32,858 nt of DNA from contig WGBO01000063.1 in the NCBI GenBank assembly GCA_015494295.1, forward strand, positions 1-32,858. The letters are read 5' to 3'. The notes beneath the pieces are model-generated. The model saw only the letters and a list, made by a program, of their open reading frames with translations, made no database searches and was not told where the DNA came from. The DNA is from Gammaproteobacteria bacterium (GTDB lineage Bacteria > Pseudomonadota > Gammaproteobacteria > DSM-19610). A program made the translations under genes and the position numbers. Below are positions 1-10,432 of this stretch, piece by piece (within the stretch, counting starts at the first letter, position 1; each line of letters begins with the position of its first letter).

Positions 1-695
1 ATGCCCACGTCGATCACGGTGGCGCCGGGGCGTATCCAGTCGCCGGGCACCAGCCCGGGCTTGCCAGCCGCCACCACCAGGATCTCCGCCGCGCGCACGT
101 GCGCTTCCAGGTCGCGGGTGAAGCGGTGGCAGCAGGTCGCCGTGGCGCCCGCCAGCAGCAGTTCCAGCACCATCGGCCGGCCCACGTGGTTGGAGGCGCC
201 GACCACCACCGCTTCGCGGCCGTAATAGGTTTCGCCAATGGTATCGAGCAGGGTGATGACACCGCGCGGCGTGCAGGGCCGCAGCTGCGGCTTTCGCACC
301 GCCAGGCGGCCGATGTTGTAGGGGTGGAAACCGTCCACGTCCTTGTCGGGTCGGATGCGCTCGAGGATGGTCTGGGTGCCGATCTGTTCGGGCAGCGGCA
401 GTTGCACCAGGATGCCATCGATGGCGTCATCCTCGTTGAGCGCGTCGATCAGTTCCAGCAGGGCCGCCTCGCTGGTGTCCTCTGGCAGGTCCCAGGACCG
501 GGACAGCAGGCCGACTTCCTCGCAGGCGGCGCGCTTGTTGCGCACGTAGATCTGCGATGCGGGGTCGGCCCCGACCAGGATCACCGCCAGTCCCGGGCGT
601 CGTTTTCCGGCCGCCAGGCGGGTCTCGATGGCGTCCCTGGCCTGCTGGCGTATGGTGGCTGCGATGGCTTTTCCGTCGATGATGCGGGCGGTCAT
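1..695 (-). CDS. folD: Bifunctional methylenetetrahydrofolate dehydrogenase/cyclohydrolase FolD (3'-truncated by window edge)
   Basis: FolD interconverts 5,10-methylene-, 5,10-methenyl- and 10-formyl-tetrahydrofolate with NADP in the cytoplasm, supplying one-carbon units for purines and formyl-Met. The reverse strand from the ATG at 695-693 reads 231 codons and runs off position 1. Family usual length is about 285, so roughly 55 C-terminal residues are missing. Visible signatures are the catalytic Tyr50 and Lys54 in [13 protein letters not shown], the substrate-pocket stretch [26 protein letters not shown], and the dinucleotide-binding [13 protein letters not shown]. The last readable residues, VIDVG, match the usual position just before the C-terminal GGVGP region. 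The gene is divergent from the tRNA operon at 866. A weak promoter candidate lies at 739-767. The identification is firm; only the 3' end is unseen. Confidence 0.96.
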   Translation of the reverse strand, partial: MTARIIDGKAIAATIRQQARDAIETRLAAGKRRPGLAVILVGADPASQIYVRNKRAACEEVGLLSRSWDLPEDTSEAALLELIDALNEDDAIDGILVQLPLPEQIGTQTILERIRPDKDVDGFHPYNIGRLAVRKPQLRPCTPRGVITLLDTIGETYYGREAVVVGASNHVGRPMVLELLLAGATATCCHRFTRDLEAHVRAAEILVVAAGKPGLVPGDWIRPGATVIDVG

Positions 696-738
696 AGATC
701 CAATTCCGGTAACTGACTCTGGTGCGGGAAGGGCGGCG

Positions 739-767
739 ATTCTCGCACGCGCAAAGCAACCGGACAA
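739..767 (-). promoter_or_regulatory. folD: Candidate sigma-70 promoter of folD
   Basis: On the minus strand TTGTCC (767-762) is followed after 17 bases by GAGAAT (744-739). Each hexamer matches four of six consensus bases, and the site lies 44 bases upstream of the folD ATG. The fit is moderate only, so this is an inference. Confidence 0.3.
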
Positions 768-808
768 GCGCCCGGGTAATTTTCTGGTATACTTTTTTCC
801 TTCGGCCG

Positions 809-837
809 TTGACGCTGGCGGGGTGGGTCCGTATCAT
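809..837 (+). promoter_or_regulatory. Promoter of the tRNA-Pro-Arg-His-Lys operon
   Basis: TTGACG (809-814) and TATCAT (832-837) are separated by exactly 17 bases. They are followed by a GC-rich discriminator, cgcccgccc, typical of stringently controlled stable-RNA promoters. Transcription would start near 844-845, about 20 bases before tRNA-Pro. Stringent control is inferred from the discriminator only. Confidence 0.7.
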
Positions 838-865
838 CGCCCGCCCATCCGGTGCTGCCGAGATG

Positions 866-942
866 CGGGGCATAGCGCAGTCTGGTAGCGCGCCTGCTTT
901 GGGAGCAGGATGTCGGGAGTTCGAATCTCTCTGCCCCGACCA
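866..942 (+). tRNA. tRNA-Pro (anticodon TGG)
   Basis: The acceptor stem CGGGGCA pairs with TGCCCCG and is followed by an encoded ACCA end (939-942). The anticodon arm is CCTGC-TTTGGGA-GCAGG with TGG at 900-902, and the T arm carries the GTTCGAATC motif. It is first in a four-tRNA operon. Confidence 0.97.
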
Positions 943-992
943 ACAACGCGTGTGTTCGGCGTGCCAGGGAGCGAGATGGTGATTCGAGTTTT

Positions 993-1069
<77 letters not shown>

Positions 1070-1093
1070 GGCAGGACGATTTTTGCAGTTGAT

Positions 1094-1170
1094 GGCGGGC
1101 GTAGCTCAGTTGGTAGAGCACAGGATTGTGACTCCTGTGGTCGCCGGTTCGATCCCGGTCGCTCGCCCCA
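1094..1170 (+). tRNA. tRNA-His (anticodon GTG)
   Basis: The anticodon GTG is at 1128-1130 in the loop TTGTGAC. The acceptor 1095-1101 pairs with 1160-1166, including one G-T wobble. The encoded extra G at 1094 faces C1167, which is the G(-1):C73 identity element for HisRS. CCA is encoded at 1168-1170. Confidence 0.97.
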
Positions 1171-1193
1171 TTACAGGTTACAACCCGTTACAC

Positions 1194-1269
1194 GGGCCGT
1201 TAGCTCAGTTGGTAGAGCAGGAGACTCTTAATCTCTTGGTCGAAGGTTCGAGTCCTTCACGGCCCACCA
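1194..1269 (+). tRNA. tRNA-Lys (anticodon CTT)
   Basis: The acceptor GGGCCGT pairs with ACGGCCC and is followed by encoded ACCA. The anticodon loop CTCTTAA is closed by GGAGA/TCTCT and carries CTT at 1227-1229, reading AAG. A dedicated CTT isoacceptor fits a GC-rich genome with AAG-biased lysine codons; E. coli has only the TTT form. It is last in the operon, seven bases before the terminator. Confidence 0.96.
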
Positions 1270-1275
1270 ATTCAG

Positions 1276-1303
1276 AACCCGCCCTTGAGCGGGTTTTTAT
1301 TTT
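1276..1303 (+). terminator. Rho-independent terminator of the tRNA operon
   Basis: The arms AACCCGC (1276-1282) and GCGGGTT (1289-1295) form a 7-bp stem with a 6-base loop. The stem continues into a T-rich run (1294-1303). Confidence 0.88.
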
Positions 1304-1343
1304 CCTGGTATTTTTTGGGGTTATACTCGATTTTCCAAACCCG

Positions 1344-1349
1344 TATAAT
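1344..1349 (+). promoter_or_regulatory. -10 box of the tRNA-Leu (and probably tig) promoter
   Basis: A perfect TATAAT lies 49 bases before tRNA-Leu, just after the previous terminator. No good -35 is present at 16-18 bases; TTATAC at 1321-1326 is the nearest. No clear promoter is visible between tRNA-Leu and tig, so this element may drive both. Confidence 0.6.
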
Positions 1350-1397
1350 CGCTTGCTGGTGTCGTGGCCTTGAAGAATCAATCACTTGGCGCGCATC

Positions 1398-1482
<85 letters not shown>

Positions 1483-1583
1483 GAATTACAACGGTTTTAT
1501 GTCCCGGCGCAATTGTTACGATGCGGTGTGCGGGGATCGAACGCTTACACATTATCGATTTCACGTTTTTTTGAGGTAAAGAC

Positions 1584-2876
1584 ATGCAAGTTTCCGTTGA
1601 AACAACCAGTGGGCTGGGGCGCCGCATGACCGTGCAGATTCCGGCGGAGCAGATGGATCAGCAGGTGGCCAGCAAGCTGCAACAGCTTACCCGCTCGGTG
1701 CGGCTCGACGGTTTTCGTCCCGGCAAGGTGCCGCTCAGCGTGGTGAAGAAGCGGTACGAGTCGCAGGTGCGCCAGGAGACGGCGGCGGAACTGATTGCCT
1801 CGACCTACGAGCAGGCCCTGCAGCAGGAGAACCTGCGTCCCGCCGGCGAGCCGAACATCGAGCAGACCCGCAACCAGAGCGGCGAGGAACTGGAATACGT
1901 GGCTACCTTCGAGGTGTACCCCGAGATCGAACTGCCGGATCTGGGCGACCTGAAGATCGAGCGACCGATTGCCGAGGTCGACGAGAACGAGGTCGAGAAG
2001 ATGCTCGAGAAACTGCGTCGCCAGCGTGTCACCTGGACCAGCGTCGAGCGTCCGGCCGCCGAGGGCGACCGGGTCGAGATCGATTTCGAGGGCACCATCG
2101 ACGGCCAGCCGTTCAGCGGCAACGCCGCGAAGAACGTGCCGCTGGAGCTGGGCAGCGGTTCGATGATCCCCGGTTTCGAGGAGCAACTGGTCGGCCTCAG
2201 CGCCGGTGACAGCAAGACCATCGAGGTCACCTTTCCCGAGGACTACGGCTCCGCCGAGGTGGCCGGCAAGACCGCGAAATTCGACATCACCGTGCATAGC
2301 GTCGCCGAGCCGACCCTGCCGGAACTGGACGACGAGTTCGCACGCGCCTTCGGCGTTGGCGACGGAGGCCTGGAGGCGCTGCGCGAGGAAGTGCGCAAGA
2401 ACATGCGCCGCGAGCTGGACGCCGCGATCAGCAACCGCATCAAGAGCCAGGTGTTCGACGCGCTGCTGGAAAAGGCCGACCTGGACGTGCCCACCTCCCT
2501 GCTCGACAGCGAGATCGACGCACTGGTCAAGAAAGACAGCGCAGGTGCCGATGCAGGGGACGACCGCAGCCGCTACGAGGACGAGGCGCGCCGCCGGGTG
2601 TCGCTGGGCCTGCTGATCTCCGAGATCATCCAGCGCAACCAGCTTAGCATCGATCCGGACCGGGTACGCCAGAAGATCGAGGACATGGCCCAGTCCTACG
2701 AGAATCCCGAGGAAGTGGTCCAGTGGTACTACAGCAACCAGGAAATGCTGGGCAGCGTCCAGACACTGGTGATGGAAGAAACCGTGGTCGAATGGGTCAT
2801 GGACCAGGCGCAGGTCGAGGACAAGTCCACGACCTTCGAGGAACTCTTGCAGCAGGCCGCGGGCGGCTCTGCCTGA
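1584..2876 (+). CDS. tig: Trigger factor (ribosome-associated chaperone and prolyl isomerase)
   Basis: Trigger factor docks beside the ribosomal exit tunnel (L23) and shields nascent chains. The product has 430 residues (E. coli 432). The N-terminal domain (about 1-115) carries the ribosome-binding loop GFRPGK at residues 43-48. An FKBP-like PPIase domain follows at about 155-240 (GDRVEIDFEGTIDG near residue 165). The helical C-terminal substrate-cradling domain, rich in charged helices, runs to the end. The start is supported by a GAGGTAA ribosome-binding site at 1573-1579. The gene sits between tRNA-Leu and clpP (21-bp gap), and no terminator is visible on either side, so co-transcription with clpP is likely. 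The reverse-strand frames here are shadows. Confidence 0.98.
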   Translation: MQVSVETTSGLGRRMTVQIPAEQMDQQVASKLQQLTRSVRLDGFRPGKVPLSVVKKRYESQVRQETAAELIASTYEQALQQENLRPAGEPNIEQTRNQSGEELEYVATFEVYPEIELPDLGDLKIERPIAEVDENEVEKMLEKLRRQRVTWTSVERPAAEGDRVEIDFEGTIDGQPFSGNAAKNVPLELGSGSMIPGFEEQLVGLSAGDSKTIEVTFPEDYGSAEVAGKTAKFDITVHSVAEPTLPELDDEFARAFGVGDGGLEALREEVRKNMRRELDAAISNRIKSQVFDALLEKADLDVPTSLLDSEIDALVKKDSAGADAGDDRSRYEDEARRRVSLGLLISEIIQRNQLSIDPDRVRQKIEDMAQSYENPEEVVQWYYSNQEMLGSVQTLVMEETVVEWVMDQAQVEDKSTTFEELLQQAAGGSA

Positions 2877-2897
2877 ATCTACAAAGGAATCAACTGA

Positions 2898-3554
2898 ATG
2901 TCAGACAGCATGATCAAGGGCGGTGGAGATATCCAGGCTTTGAATCTCGTTCCCATGGTGATCGAGCAGACTGCGCGTGGTGAACGCGCGTACGATATCT
3001 ACTCGCGCCTGCTCAAGGAGCGCGTGGTGTTCGTGGTGGGTCCGGTCGAGGATTACATGGCGAACGTCATCGTGGCGCAGTTGCTGTTCCTGGAATCCGA
3101 GAACCCTGACAAGGATATCCACCTCTATATCAATTCGCCCGGCGGTTCCGTGACCGCGGGTCTGGCCATCTACGACACCATGCAATTCATCAAGGCGGAT
3201 GTCAGCACCATGTGCATCGGCCAGGCGGCCAGCATGGGCGCCGTCCTGCTGGCCGGTGGCGCCAAGGGCAAGCGCTTCTGCCTGCCGCATTCGCGTATGA
3301 TGATCCACCAGCCGCTGGGCGGGTTTCAGGGGCAGGCCACGGACATCGACATCCACGCGCGCGAGATCCTGCTGGTGCGCGAGCGTCTCAACCGCATCCT
3401 CGCCAACCACACCGGCCAGTCCATGGAACAGATCCAGAATGACACCGATCGCGACAACTTCCTGGGCGCCGAGGAGGCCAGGGACTACGGCCTGATCGAC
3501 GAAATTCTGGTGTCGCGCAAGGACGCGGCCGCCGCCGAGGGCGAGGAATCCTGA
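2898..3554 (+). CDS. clpP: ATP-dependent Clp protease proteolytic subunit ClpP
   Basis: ClpP forms the tetradecameric serine-protease chamber that degrades proteins unfolded by ClpX or ClpA. The product has 218 residues and shows the intact triad Ser112 (GQAASMGAV), His137 ([11 protein letters not shown]) and Asp186 (TDRDNF). The [10 protein letters not shown] strand (79-88) lines the substrate groove. As in the family, the N-terminus before about residue 15 is probably a processed propeptide. An AAAGGAAT ribosome-binding site precedes the ATG. It follows tig by 21 bp and is separated from clpX by a 168-bp gap. Confidence 0.99.
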   Translation: MSDSMIKGGGDIQALNLVPMVIEQTARGERAYDIYSRLLKERVVFVVGPVEDYMANVIVAQLLFLESENPDKDIHLYINSPGGSVTAGLAIYDTMQFIKADVSTMCIGQAASMGAVLLAGGAKGKRFCLPHSRMMIHQPLGGFQGQATDIDIHAREILLVRERLNRILANHTGQSMEQIQNDTDRDNFLGAEEARDYGLIDEILVSRKDAAAAEGEES

Positions 3555-3598
3555 GCGTCGGCGCCGGTTTAATAACCGCAGAGTACCGCCGGGAACAC

Positions 3599-3627
3599 TT
3601 GTCAGCGGTGCGGGGACGTAGTTGAAT
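3599..3627 (+). promoter_or_regulatory. clpX: Candidate internal promoter for clpX
   Basis: TTGTCA (3599-3604) and TTGAAT (3622-3627) are spaced by 17 bases in the clpP-clpX gap. The -35 matches five of six consensus bases and the -10 matches four. A separate clpX promoter would account for the unusually long gap. This is an inference from sequence similarity. Confidence 0.35.
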
Positions 3628-3722
3628 AGGAACTCACTGATTTTACGGCAGTCCGAGTGTTCAGGCGGCCGGAAATCTGCCGCTTATACAGGCATAGGGA
3701 ACCGCGAGTCGGGACATCGAGT

Positions 3723-4997
3723 ATGAATAACGATCGAAATGGTAAGGGCGACGACGGAAAACTGCTGTATTGCTCCTTCTGCGGAAAGAGCCAGCACGAG
3801 GTGCGCAAGCTGATTGCGGGGCCTTCCGTCTTCATCTGTGACGAGTGCGTCGAACTCTGCAACGACATCATCCGCGAGGAGATGCAGGAGAAGACCGCCA
3901 GTGGTGGCAGCAAGCTGCCCACGCCGCAGGAAATCAACGAGGTGCTCAACGAGTACGTCATCGGCCAGAAGAACGCCAAGAAGGTGCTCTCGGTAGCCGT
4001 CTACAACCACTACAAGCGTCTCGAGGCCGCCGGCCACAAGGACGACGTGGAGCTCTCCAAGAGCAACATCCTGCTGATCGGTCCGACCGGTTCCGGCAAG
4101 ACACTGCTGGCGGAAACGCTGGCGCGCCTGCTCAACGTGCCGTTCACCATCGCCGACGCCACTACCCTCACCGAGGCTGGTTACGTGGGTGAGGACGTCG
4201 AGAACATCATCCAGAAACTGCTGCAGAAGTGCGACTACGACGTCGACAAGGCCCAGACCGGCATTGTCTACATCGACGAAATCGACAAGATCTCGCGCAA
4301 GTCCGACAACCCGTCCATCACCCGCGACGTGTCGGGCGAGGGCGTGCAGCAGGCACTGCTGAAGCTGATCGAGGGCACCGTGGCCTCGGTGCCGCCGCAG
4401 GGTGGGCGCAAGCACCCGCAGCAGGAGTTCCTGCAGGTCGACACCTCCAACATCCTGTTCATCGTCGGCGGCGCCTTCGCGGGCCTGGAAAAGATCATCA
4501 AGGGCCGTTCCGAGAAAGGCGGCATCGGCTTCTCCGCCGAGGTCAAGACCCACGACGAGGACGTCAACGTCGGCGAGATCCTCTACGACGTGGAGCCGGA
4601 AGACCTGATCAAGTTCGGCCTGATCCCGGAATTCGTCGGTCGTCTGCCGGTGGTCGCCACCCTGGAGGAGCTGGACGAGGACGCACTGGTGCGCATCCTG
4701 ACCGAGCCCAAGAACGCGCTCACCAAGCAGTACGCCAAGCTGTTCGACATGGAAGGCGCGGAGATCGAGTTCCGCGAGGACGCGCTGCGCGCCGTGGCAC
4801 GAAAGGCCATGGAACGAAAGACCGGCGCCCGCGGTCTGAGAACCATCATGGAGCACGTGCTGCTGGATACCATGTACGAACTGCCGTCGCTGGAGAACGT
4901 GCAGAAGGTGGTGGTCGACGAACGCGCCATTGCCGGCGAATCCGATCCCTACCTGCTGTACGACTCCGAGCCGGAGCAGCGGGCCGCTTCGGACTGA
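3723..4997 (+). CDS. clpX: Clp protease ATP-binding subunit ClpX
   Basis: ClpX is an AAA+ hexameric unfoldase that feeds tagged substrates to ClpP. With the ATG at 3723 the product is 424 residues, the E. coli length; an in-frame ATG at 3657 adds 22 non-family residues and is rejected. The N-terminal zinc-binding domain has Cys17, Cys20, Cys39 and Cys42. Walker A GPTGSGKT is at 120-127, the pore loop is GYVGED, Walker B is IVYIDEID, and sensor 2 is GARGLR. The ClpP-docking IGF tripeptide is present (GGIGFSAEV). The ribosome-binding site is only GGGA at 3711-3714. A hairpin with a T-rich tail at 5113-5142 probably ends the transcript before lon. Confidence 0.98.
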   Translation: MNNDRNGKGDDGKLLYCSFCGKSQHEVRKLIAGPSVFICDECVELCNDIIREEMQEKTASGGSKLPTPQEINEVLNEYVIGQKNAKKVLSVAVYNHYKRLEAAGHKDDVELSKSNILLIGPTGSGKTLLAETLARLLNVPFTIADATTLTEAGYVGEDVENIIQKLLQKCDYDVDKAQTGIVYIDEIDKISRKSDNPSITRDVSGEGVQQALLKLIEGTVASVPPQGGRKHPQQEFLQVDTSNILFIVGGAFAGLEKIIKGRSEKGGIGFSAEVKTHDEDVNVGEILYDVEPEDLIKFGLIPEFVGRLPVVATLEELDEDALVRILTEPKNALTKQYAKLFDMEGAEIEFREDALRAVARKAMERKTGARGLRTIMEHVLLDTMYELPSLENVQKVVVDERAIAGESDPYLLYDSEPEQRAASD

Positions 4998-5112
4998 CGC
5001 CAATTTTCCGACCACACGGCGGCGGCCGACTGGCCATCCGGCTACCGGCCCCGCCCGCAACCCACGCCGGTGTACTGTCTGTACCGGGCAAACACGCCCG
5101 TTCGCGCCGGCA

Positions 5113-5142
5113 GCCATGGATTCACGCCATGGCTTGTTTCTT
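5113..5142 (+). terminator. Probable terminator after clpX
   Basis: GCCATGG (5113-5119) and CCATGGC (5127-5133) form a 7-bp stem with a 7-base loop. The stem is followed by TTGTTTCTT. The T tract is interrupted, so efficiency is uncertain. Confidence 0.5.
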
Positions 5143-5174
5143 GCAGAAATTCTTTTCGGGACGCCAAACCGCCA

Positions 5175-5202
5175 TTGAAATGTCTCGCGGCAGTCCCCAT
5201 AT
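5175..5202 (+). promoter_or_regulatory. lon: Sigma-32 (heat-shock) promoter of lon
   Basis: TTGAAA (5175-5180) and CCCCATAT (5195-5202) are separated by 14 bases. This is a near-perfect match to the RpoH consensus (CTTGAAA, 11-16 bases, CCCCATnT). Transcription should start near 5208-5210, about 62 bases before the lon ATG. lon is a known RpoH regulon member in Gammaproteobacteria. Confidence 0.85.
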
Positions 5203-5211
5203 CGAACTGTC

Positions 5212-5239
5212 GGGAACTCCGCCCGGGGCGGATGTTCCC
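5212..5239 (+). promoter_or_regulatory. Hairpin at the 5' end of the lon mRNA
   Basis: The left arm 5212-5223 (GGGAACTCCGCC) pairs with GGCGGA (5227-5232) and GTTCCC (5234-5239). This gives a 12-bp stem with a 3-base loop and one bulged T at 5233. It begins within a few bases of the predicted sigma-32 start. It has no T tract, so it is not a terminator, and it does not cover the ribosome-binding site at 5258-5263. A 5' stabilising role is inferred. Confidence 0.65.
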
Positions 5240-5271
5240 CTGATCAGAACCGGATACTGAGGTACTCTCCC

Positions 5272-7722
<2,451 letters not shown>

Positions 7723-7739
7723 CATTCTGTCGTTCCCAG

Positions 7740-7793
7740 GCCCGTCGACGGCGCAATCGAAGTTCTTTTGCGCGGTTGACGGGCTTTTTATTT
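7740..7793 (+). terminator. Rho-independent terminator after lon
   Basis: The outer arms GCCCGTC (7740-7746) and GACGGGC (7778-7784) enclose an inner GCGCAA/TTGCGC pairing. They are followed by TTTTTATTT. Confidence 0.88.
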
Positions 7794-7821
7794 GACGCGT
7801 CAGCGATACCCTTGGTATAAA
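7792..7821 (+). promoter_or_regulatory. hupB: Promoter upstream of hupB
   Basis: TTGACG (7792-7797) is followed after 18 bases by TATAAA (7816-7821), giving a start near 7828 and a leader of about 134 bases. A second perfect TATAAT at 7927-7932, with no good -35, could give a short-leader transcript. Confidence 0.65.
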
Positions 7822-7873
7822 ACCGGGCGAGCGCGCGGGGGCTCCCGGATTGGCCTTTCTTTAGCAGGGTTTG

Positions 7874-7902
7874 AACCTCGGCAGGTTTGAACTGCGGAGG
7901 TT
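7874..7902 (+). promoter_or_regulatory. Hairpin and direct repeat in the hupB leader
   Basis: AACCTC (7874-7879) pairs with GAGGTT (7897-7902), and GCAG (7881-7884) pairs with CTGC (7892-7895), around a G/G mismatch and a 7-base loop. GGTTTGAAC also occurs twice, at 7868-7876 and 7884-7892. A regulatory role is unproven. Confidence 0.4.
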
Positions 7903-7961
7903 CGGGTTCCCGTGCGCGAATTGAAGTATAATTTACAATTTGATGTTGAGGGCCAAACTCG

Positions 7962-8234
7962 ATGAATAAAGCCGAACTGATTGACGCCGTTGCAACTGCC
8001 GCTGACATGTCCAGGGCGGACGCAACAAAGGCTGTCGATGCCGTGATTGACACCATTACCGAAACACTGCGTAAGGGTGATTCCGTCACGCTCGTAGGTT
8101 TTGGCACTTTTGAAGTTCGCGCCCGTGCCGCGCGCACCGGACGCAATCCCCAGACCGGTGAAACCATCCAGATCAAGGCGTCCAACACGCCTGCATTCAA
8201 GGCTGGTAAAGCGTTCAAGGATGCCGTAAACTAG
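7962..8234 (+). CDS. hupB: DNA-binding protein HU (HU-beta type)
   Basis: HU is a small dimeric nucleoid protein that bends and compacts DNA. The 90 residues match the family length and contain the signature [18 protein letters not shown] at the start of the DNA-gripping beta arm (about residues 46-63). The intercalating proline is in the arm (RNPQTGE), and the family C-terminal helix [12 protein letters not shown] is present. The position between lon and ppiD is the conserved hupB site. A GAGGG ribosome-binding site (7948-7952) precedes the ATG, and tRNA-Val begins 12 bp after the stop. No terminator is visible between them, so hupB and the two tRNAs may share a transcript. Confidence 0.98.
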   Translation: MNKAELIDAVATAADMSRADATKAVDAVIDTITETLRKGDSVTLVGFGTFEVRARAARTGRNPQTGETIQIKASNTPAFKAGKAFKDAVN

Positions 8235-8246
8235 CGTGCTTTCCCG

Positions 8247-8322
8247 GGGTGCTTAGCTCAGCTGGGAGAGCGTCGCCCTTACAAGGCGAATGTCGGGGGT
8301 TCGATCCCCTCAGCACCCACCA
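8247..8322 (+). tRNA. tRNA-Val (anticodon TAC)
   Basis: The acceptor GGGTGCT pairs with AGCACCC and is followed by encoded ACCA. The anticodon loop CTTACAA between TCGCC and GGCGA gives TAC at 8280-8282. It starts 12 bases after hupB. Confidence 0.97.
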
Positions 8323-8329
8323 AGGTTTT

Positions 8330-8406
8330 GGAGCGGTAGTTCAGTTGGTTAGAATACCGGCCTGTCACGCCGGGGGTCGCGGGTTCGAGTCCCGTCCGCT
8401 CCGCCA
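8330..8406 (+). tRNA. tRNA-Asp (anticodon GTC)
   Basis: The acceptor GGAGCGG pairs with CCGCTCC and is followed by encoded GCCA. The anticodon loop CTGTCAC between CCGGC and GCCGG gives GTC at 8364-8366. It lies 7 bases after tRNA-Val. Confidence 0.97.
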
Positions 8407-8415
8407 CCTTTAAAG

Positions 8416-8448
8416 AACGGGCGTCCATTCGGGCGCCCGTTTTTCTTT
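8416..8448 (+). terminator. Terminator after tRNA-Asp
   Basis: ACGGGCG (8417-8423) pairs with CGCCCGT (8434-8440) and runs into TTTTTCTTTT. Confidence 0.88.
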
Positions 8449-8456
8449 TCAGGCGT

Positions 8457-8462
8457 TATAAT
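8457..8462 (+). promoter_or_regulatory. ppiD: -10 box upstream of ppiD
   Basis: A perfect TATAAT lies 46 bases before the ppiD ATG, directly after the tRNA terminator. No good -35 hexamer is present at normal spacing. Confidence 0.45.
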
Positions 8463-8508
8463 GCGCCTTCTTTTCAAAAAACAAGATTACGGATAGCGGG
8501 ATTCACCT

Positions 8509-10422
8509 ATGTTGCAAGCCTTTCGTGAAAGGGTCATGGGTTGGCTGGGCTGGATTATCATCGGCCTGGTGATCATGACCTTTGCCCTGTTTGGACTCGG
8601 TTCCTACCTGCAGGACAAGAGCCGTGTCTACGCCGCCAAGGTCAACGATGTGGAGATCACGCCGCGCGATCTCCAGGAAGCCTACCAGCAGCAACGTGCG
8701 CGCCTGCAGGAGATGTTGGGCGATGCCTTTGATCCCGCGCAGCTCGACGAGAAGCAGATCCGCAAGCAGGCACTCGATACACTGATCAGCCGCGAGCTGA
8801 TTCTGCAGGCCGCGCAGGAAAACGGCATGGTCATCAGCGACGAGCTGCTCGCGGCGCGGATCCACGAAATACCGGCCTTCCAGGAAGACGGCAAGTTCTC
8901 CGAGGAAAAATACCGCAACCTGATCCGTTCGCGCGGCCAGAGCGTCTCCGAGTTCGAATACGAGATTCGCCGCAGCCTGCTGGGCGACCAGTTCCTCGGC
9001 GGACTGACCGGCACCACTTTCGTGACGCCCGGTGAACTGAACCGCGCCTACGCCTTGCAGAACCAGAAGCGCGACTTCGATTACCTGATCGTGGCGGCCA
9101 GACCTTTCGAGGCCACCATCGAGGTGAGCGACGAACAGGTGAGCGACTACTACGAAAAACACAGCGACGACTTCATGGTGCCGGAGCGCGTAAAGCTGTC
9201 CTATGTGCGCCTTACCGGCGAAAAGCTCGGTGGCTCGCTGGAGGTGGACGAAGACGAACTCAAGCAGTTCTATGAGGAGCGCAAGGCGTCGCTGAAAAGC
9301 AAGGAACAGCGCCGCGCCAGTCATATCCTGATTGCCGTGCCGTCCGATGCCGATGAAGCGGCGGTCGAGAAGGCTCGCGAGGAAGCCGCGCAGGTGCGTG
9401 AGCAGTTGGCCGGCGGCGCGGACTTTGCGGAGCTGGCGAAGGAGCATTCGGACGATCCCGGCTCGGCGCAGAAAGGCGGCGACCTGGGTTTCTTCGGCAG
9501 TGGCGACATGGTGCCGGCCTTCGACAAGACGGTGTTTGGCATGGCGGAAGGCGATATCTCCGACCCCGTGCGCACCCAGTTCGGCTTCCACATCATCAAG
9601 CTGACCGGTATTCGCGGCAGCAAGGTGCCTCCCCTGGACGAGGTGCGGGACGAACTGGTGCGTGAAATGCAGCAGGAGAAGGTCGACGACCTGTTCTACG
9701 ACCAGCTCGAACAGCTCACGGATCTCAGTTACGAGAACGCCGAGTCGCTGGACGCGGCCGCCGAGGCGCTGGGCCTGGAGATCCAGACCAGCGACTGGAT
9801 CGGTCCGGACGGTGGTCCCGGCATCGGCCAGTACCCGAAAGTGCGCGCGGCGGCGTTTTCCGAAGACGTGCTGGAGGGTGGCAACAACAGCGAACCGATC
9901 GAGGTTGGCCCCAACGACGTGATCGTGGTGCGGGTCGAGGAGCGTCAGCCCGAGCACCAGGCGCCGCTGGAAGAAGTCCGTGACAAGATCGTGGCGCGCC
10001 TGAAACACGAGATGGCGGCCGAAAAGGCGCGCGCGCGCGGCGAGGAACTGGTGGCAAAACTGGCCGAGGGCGCCAGCCTCGAGTCGCTCAACGACGAGGA
10101 CTTTTATGCGTTCCGCAAGGCCGAGGGTGTGACGCGCGCGGCCCCGGGCTACAACCCGGAAGTCATGCGCAAGGCCTTCACCCTGCCGCGCCCGAAGGAG
10201 GGCAAGCCGGTCGACGCCAGCTTCGCGCTCAGTAACGGCGATTACGCGCTGGTGCGCCTCACCGCCGTCAAGGACGGCGATCCCGCCGAACTGAAGCCGG
10301 AACAGCGCGAGCAGATGGCGCGCGGTTACGAGAACATGTACCGCTCGCTGGTGATCGAAACCCTGCTGAGGGATCTGCGCTCCCGCGCCGACATCGAAAT
10401 CCCGCAGGCCGAGGACGAGTAG
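8509..10422 (+). CDS. ppiD: Periplasmic folding chaperone/peptidyl-prolyl isomerase PpiD
   Basis: PpiD is an inner-membrane-anchored periplasmic chaperone that meets proteins leaving the Sec translocon. The product has 637 residues (E. coli 623). A single N-terminal membrane anchor (about residues 12-33, WLGWIIIGLVIMTFALFGLG) is followed by a SurA-like chaperone region. A parvulin domain spans about 268-365 (RRASHILIAV with His272, GGDLGFFGSGDMV, TQFGFHIIKL). The C-terminal half is charged and helical. The position after hupB is the conserved one. The stop is 10 bp before the symporter start, so the two genes may be co-transcribed. Confidence 0.96.
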   Translation: MLQAFRERVMGWLGWIIIGLVIMTFALFGLGSYLQDKSRVYAAKVNDVEITPRDLQEAYQQQRARLQEMLGDAFDPAQLDEKQIRKQALDTLISRELILQAAQENGMVISDELLAARIHEIPAFQEDGKFSEEKYRNLIRSRGQSVSEFEYEIRRSLLGDQFLGGLTGTTFVTPGELNRAYALQNQKRDFDYLIVAARPFEATIEVSDEQVSDYYEKHSDDFMVPERVKLSYVRLTGEKLGGSLEVDEDELKQFYEERKASLKSKEQRRASHILIAVPSDADEAAVEKAREEAAQVREQLAGGADFAELAKEHSDDPGSAQKGGDLGFFGSGDMVPAFDKTVFGMAEGDISDPVRTQFGFHIIKLTGIRGSKVPPLDEVRDELVREMQQEKVDDLFYDQLEQLTDLSYENAESLDAAAEALGLEIQTSDWIGPDGGPGIGQYPKVRAAAFSEDVLEGGNNSEPIEVGPNDVIVVRVEERQPEHQAPLEEVRDKIVARLKHEMAAEKARARGEELVAKLAEGASLESLNDEDFYAFRKAEGVTRAAPGYNPEVMRKAFTLPRPKEGKPVDASFALSNGDYALVRLTAVKDGDPAELKPEQREQMARGYENMYRSLVIETLLRDLRSRADIEIPQAEDE

Positions 10423-10432
10423 GCAGGACGCC

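Noticed and set aside
3632..3658. Small hairpin (ACTC/GAGT with ACTG/CAGT) in the clpP-clpX gap as a regulatory RNA
   Set aside because: Stems are only four bases each with a bulge, which is expected by chance.
3657..3722. A longer clpX start adding 22 residues
   Set aside because: The added residues are not family-like, and the ATG at 3723 gives exactly the usual 424-residue length.
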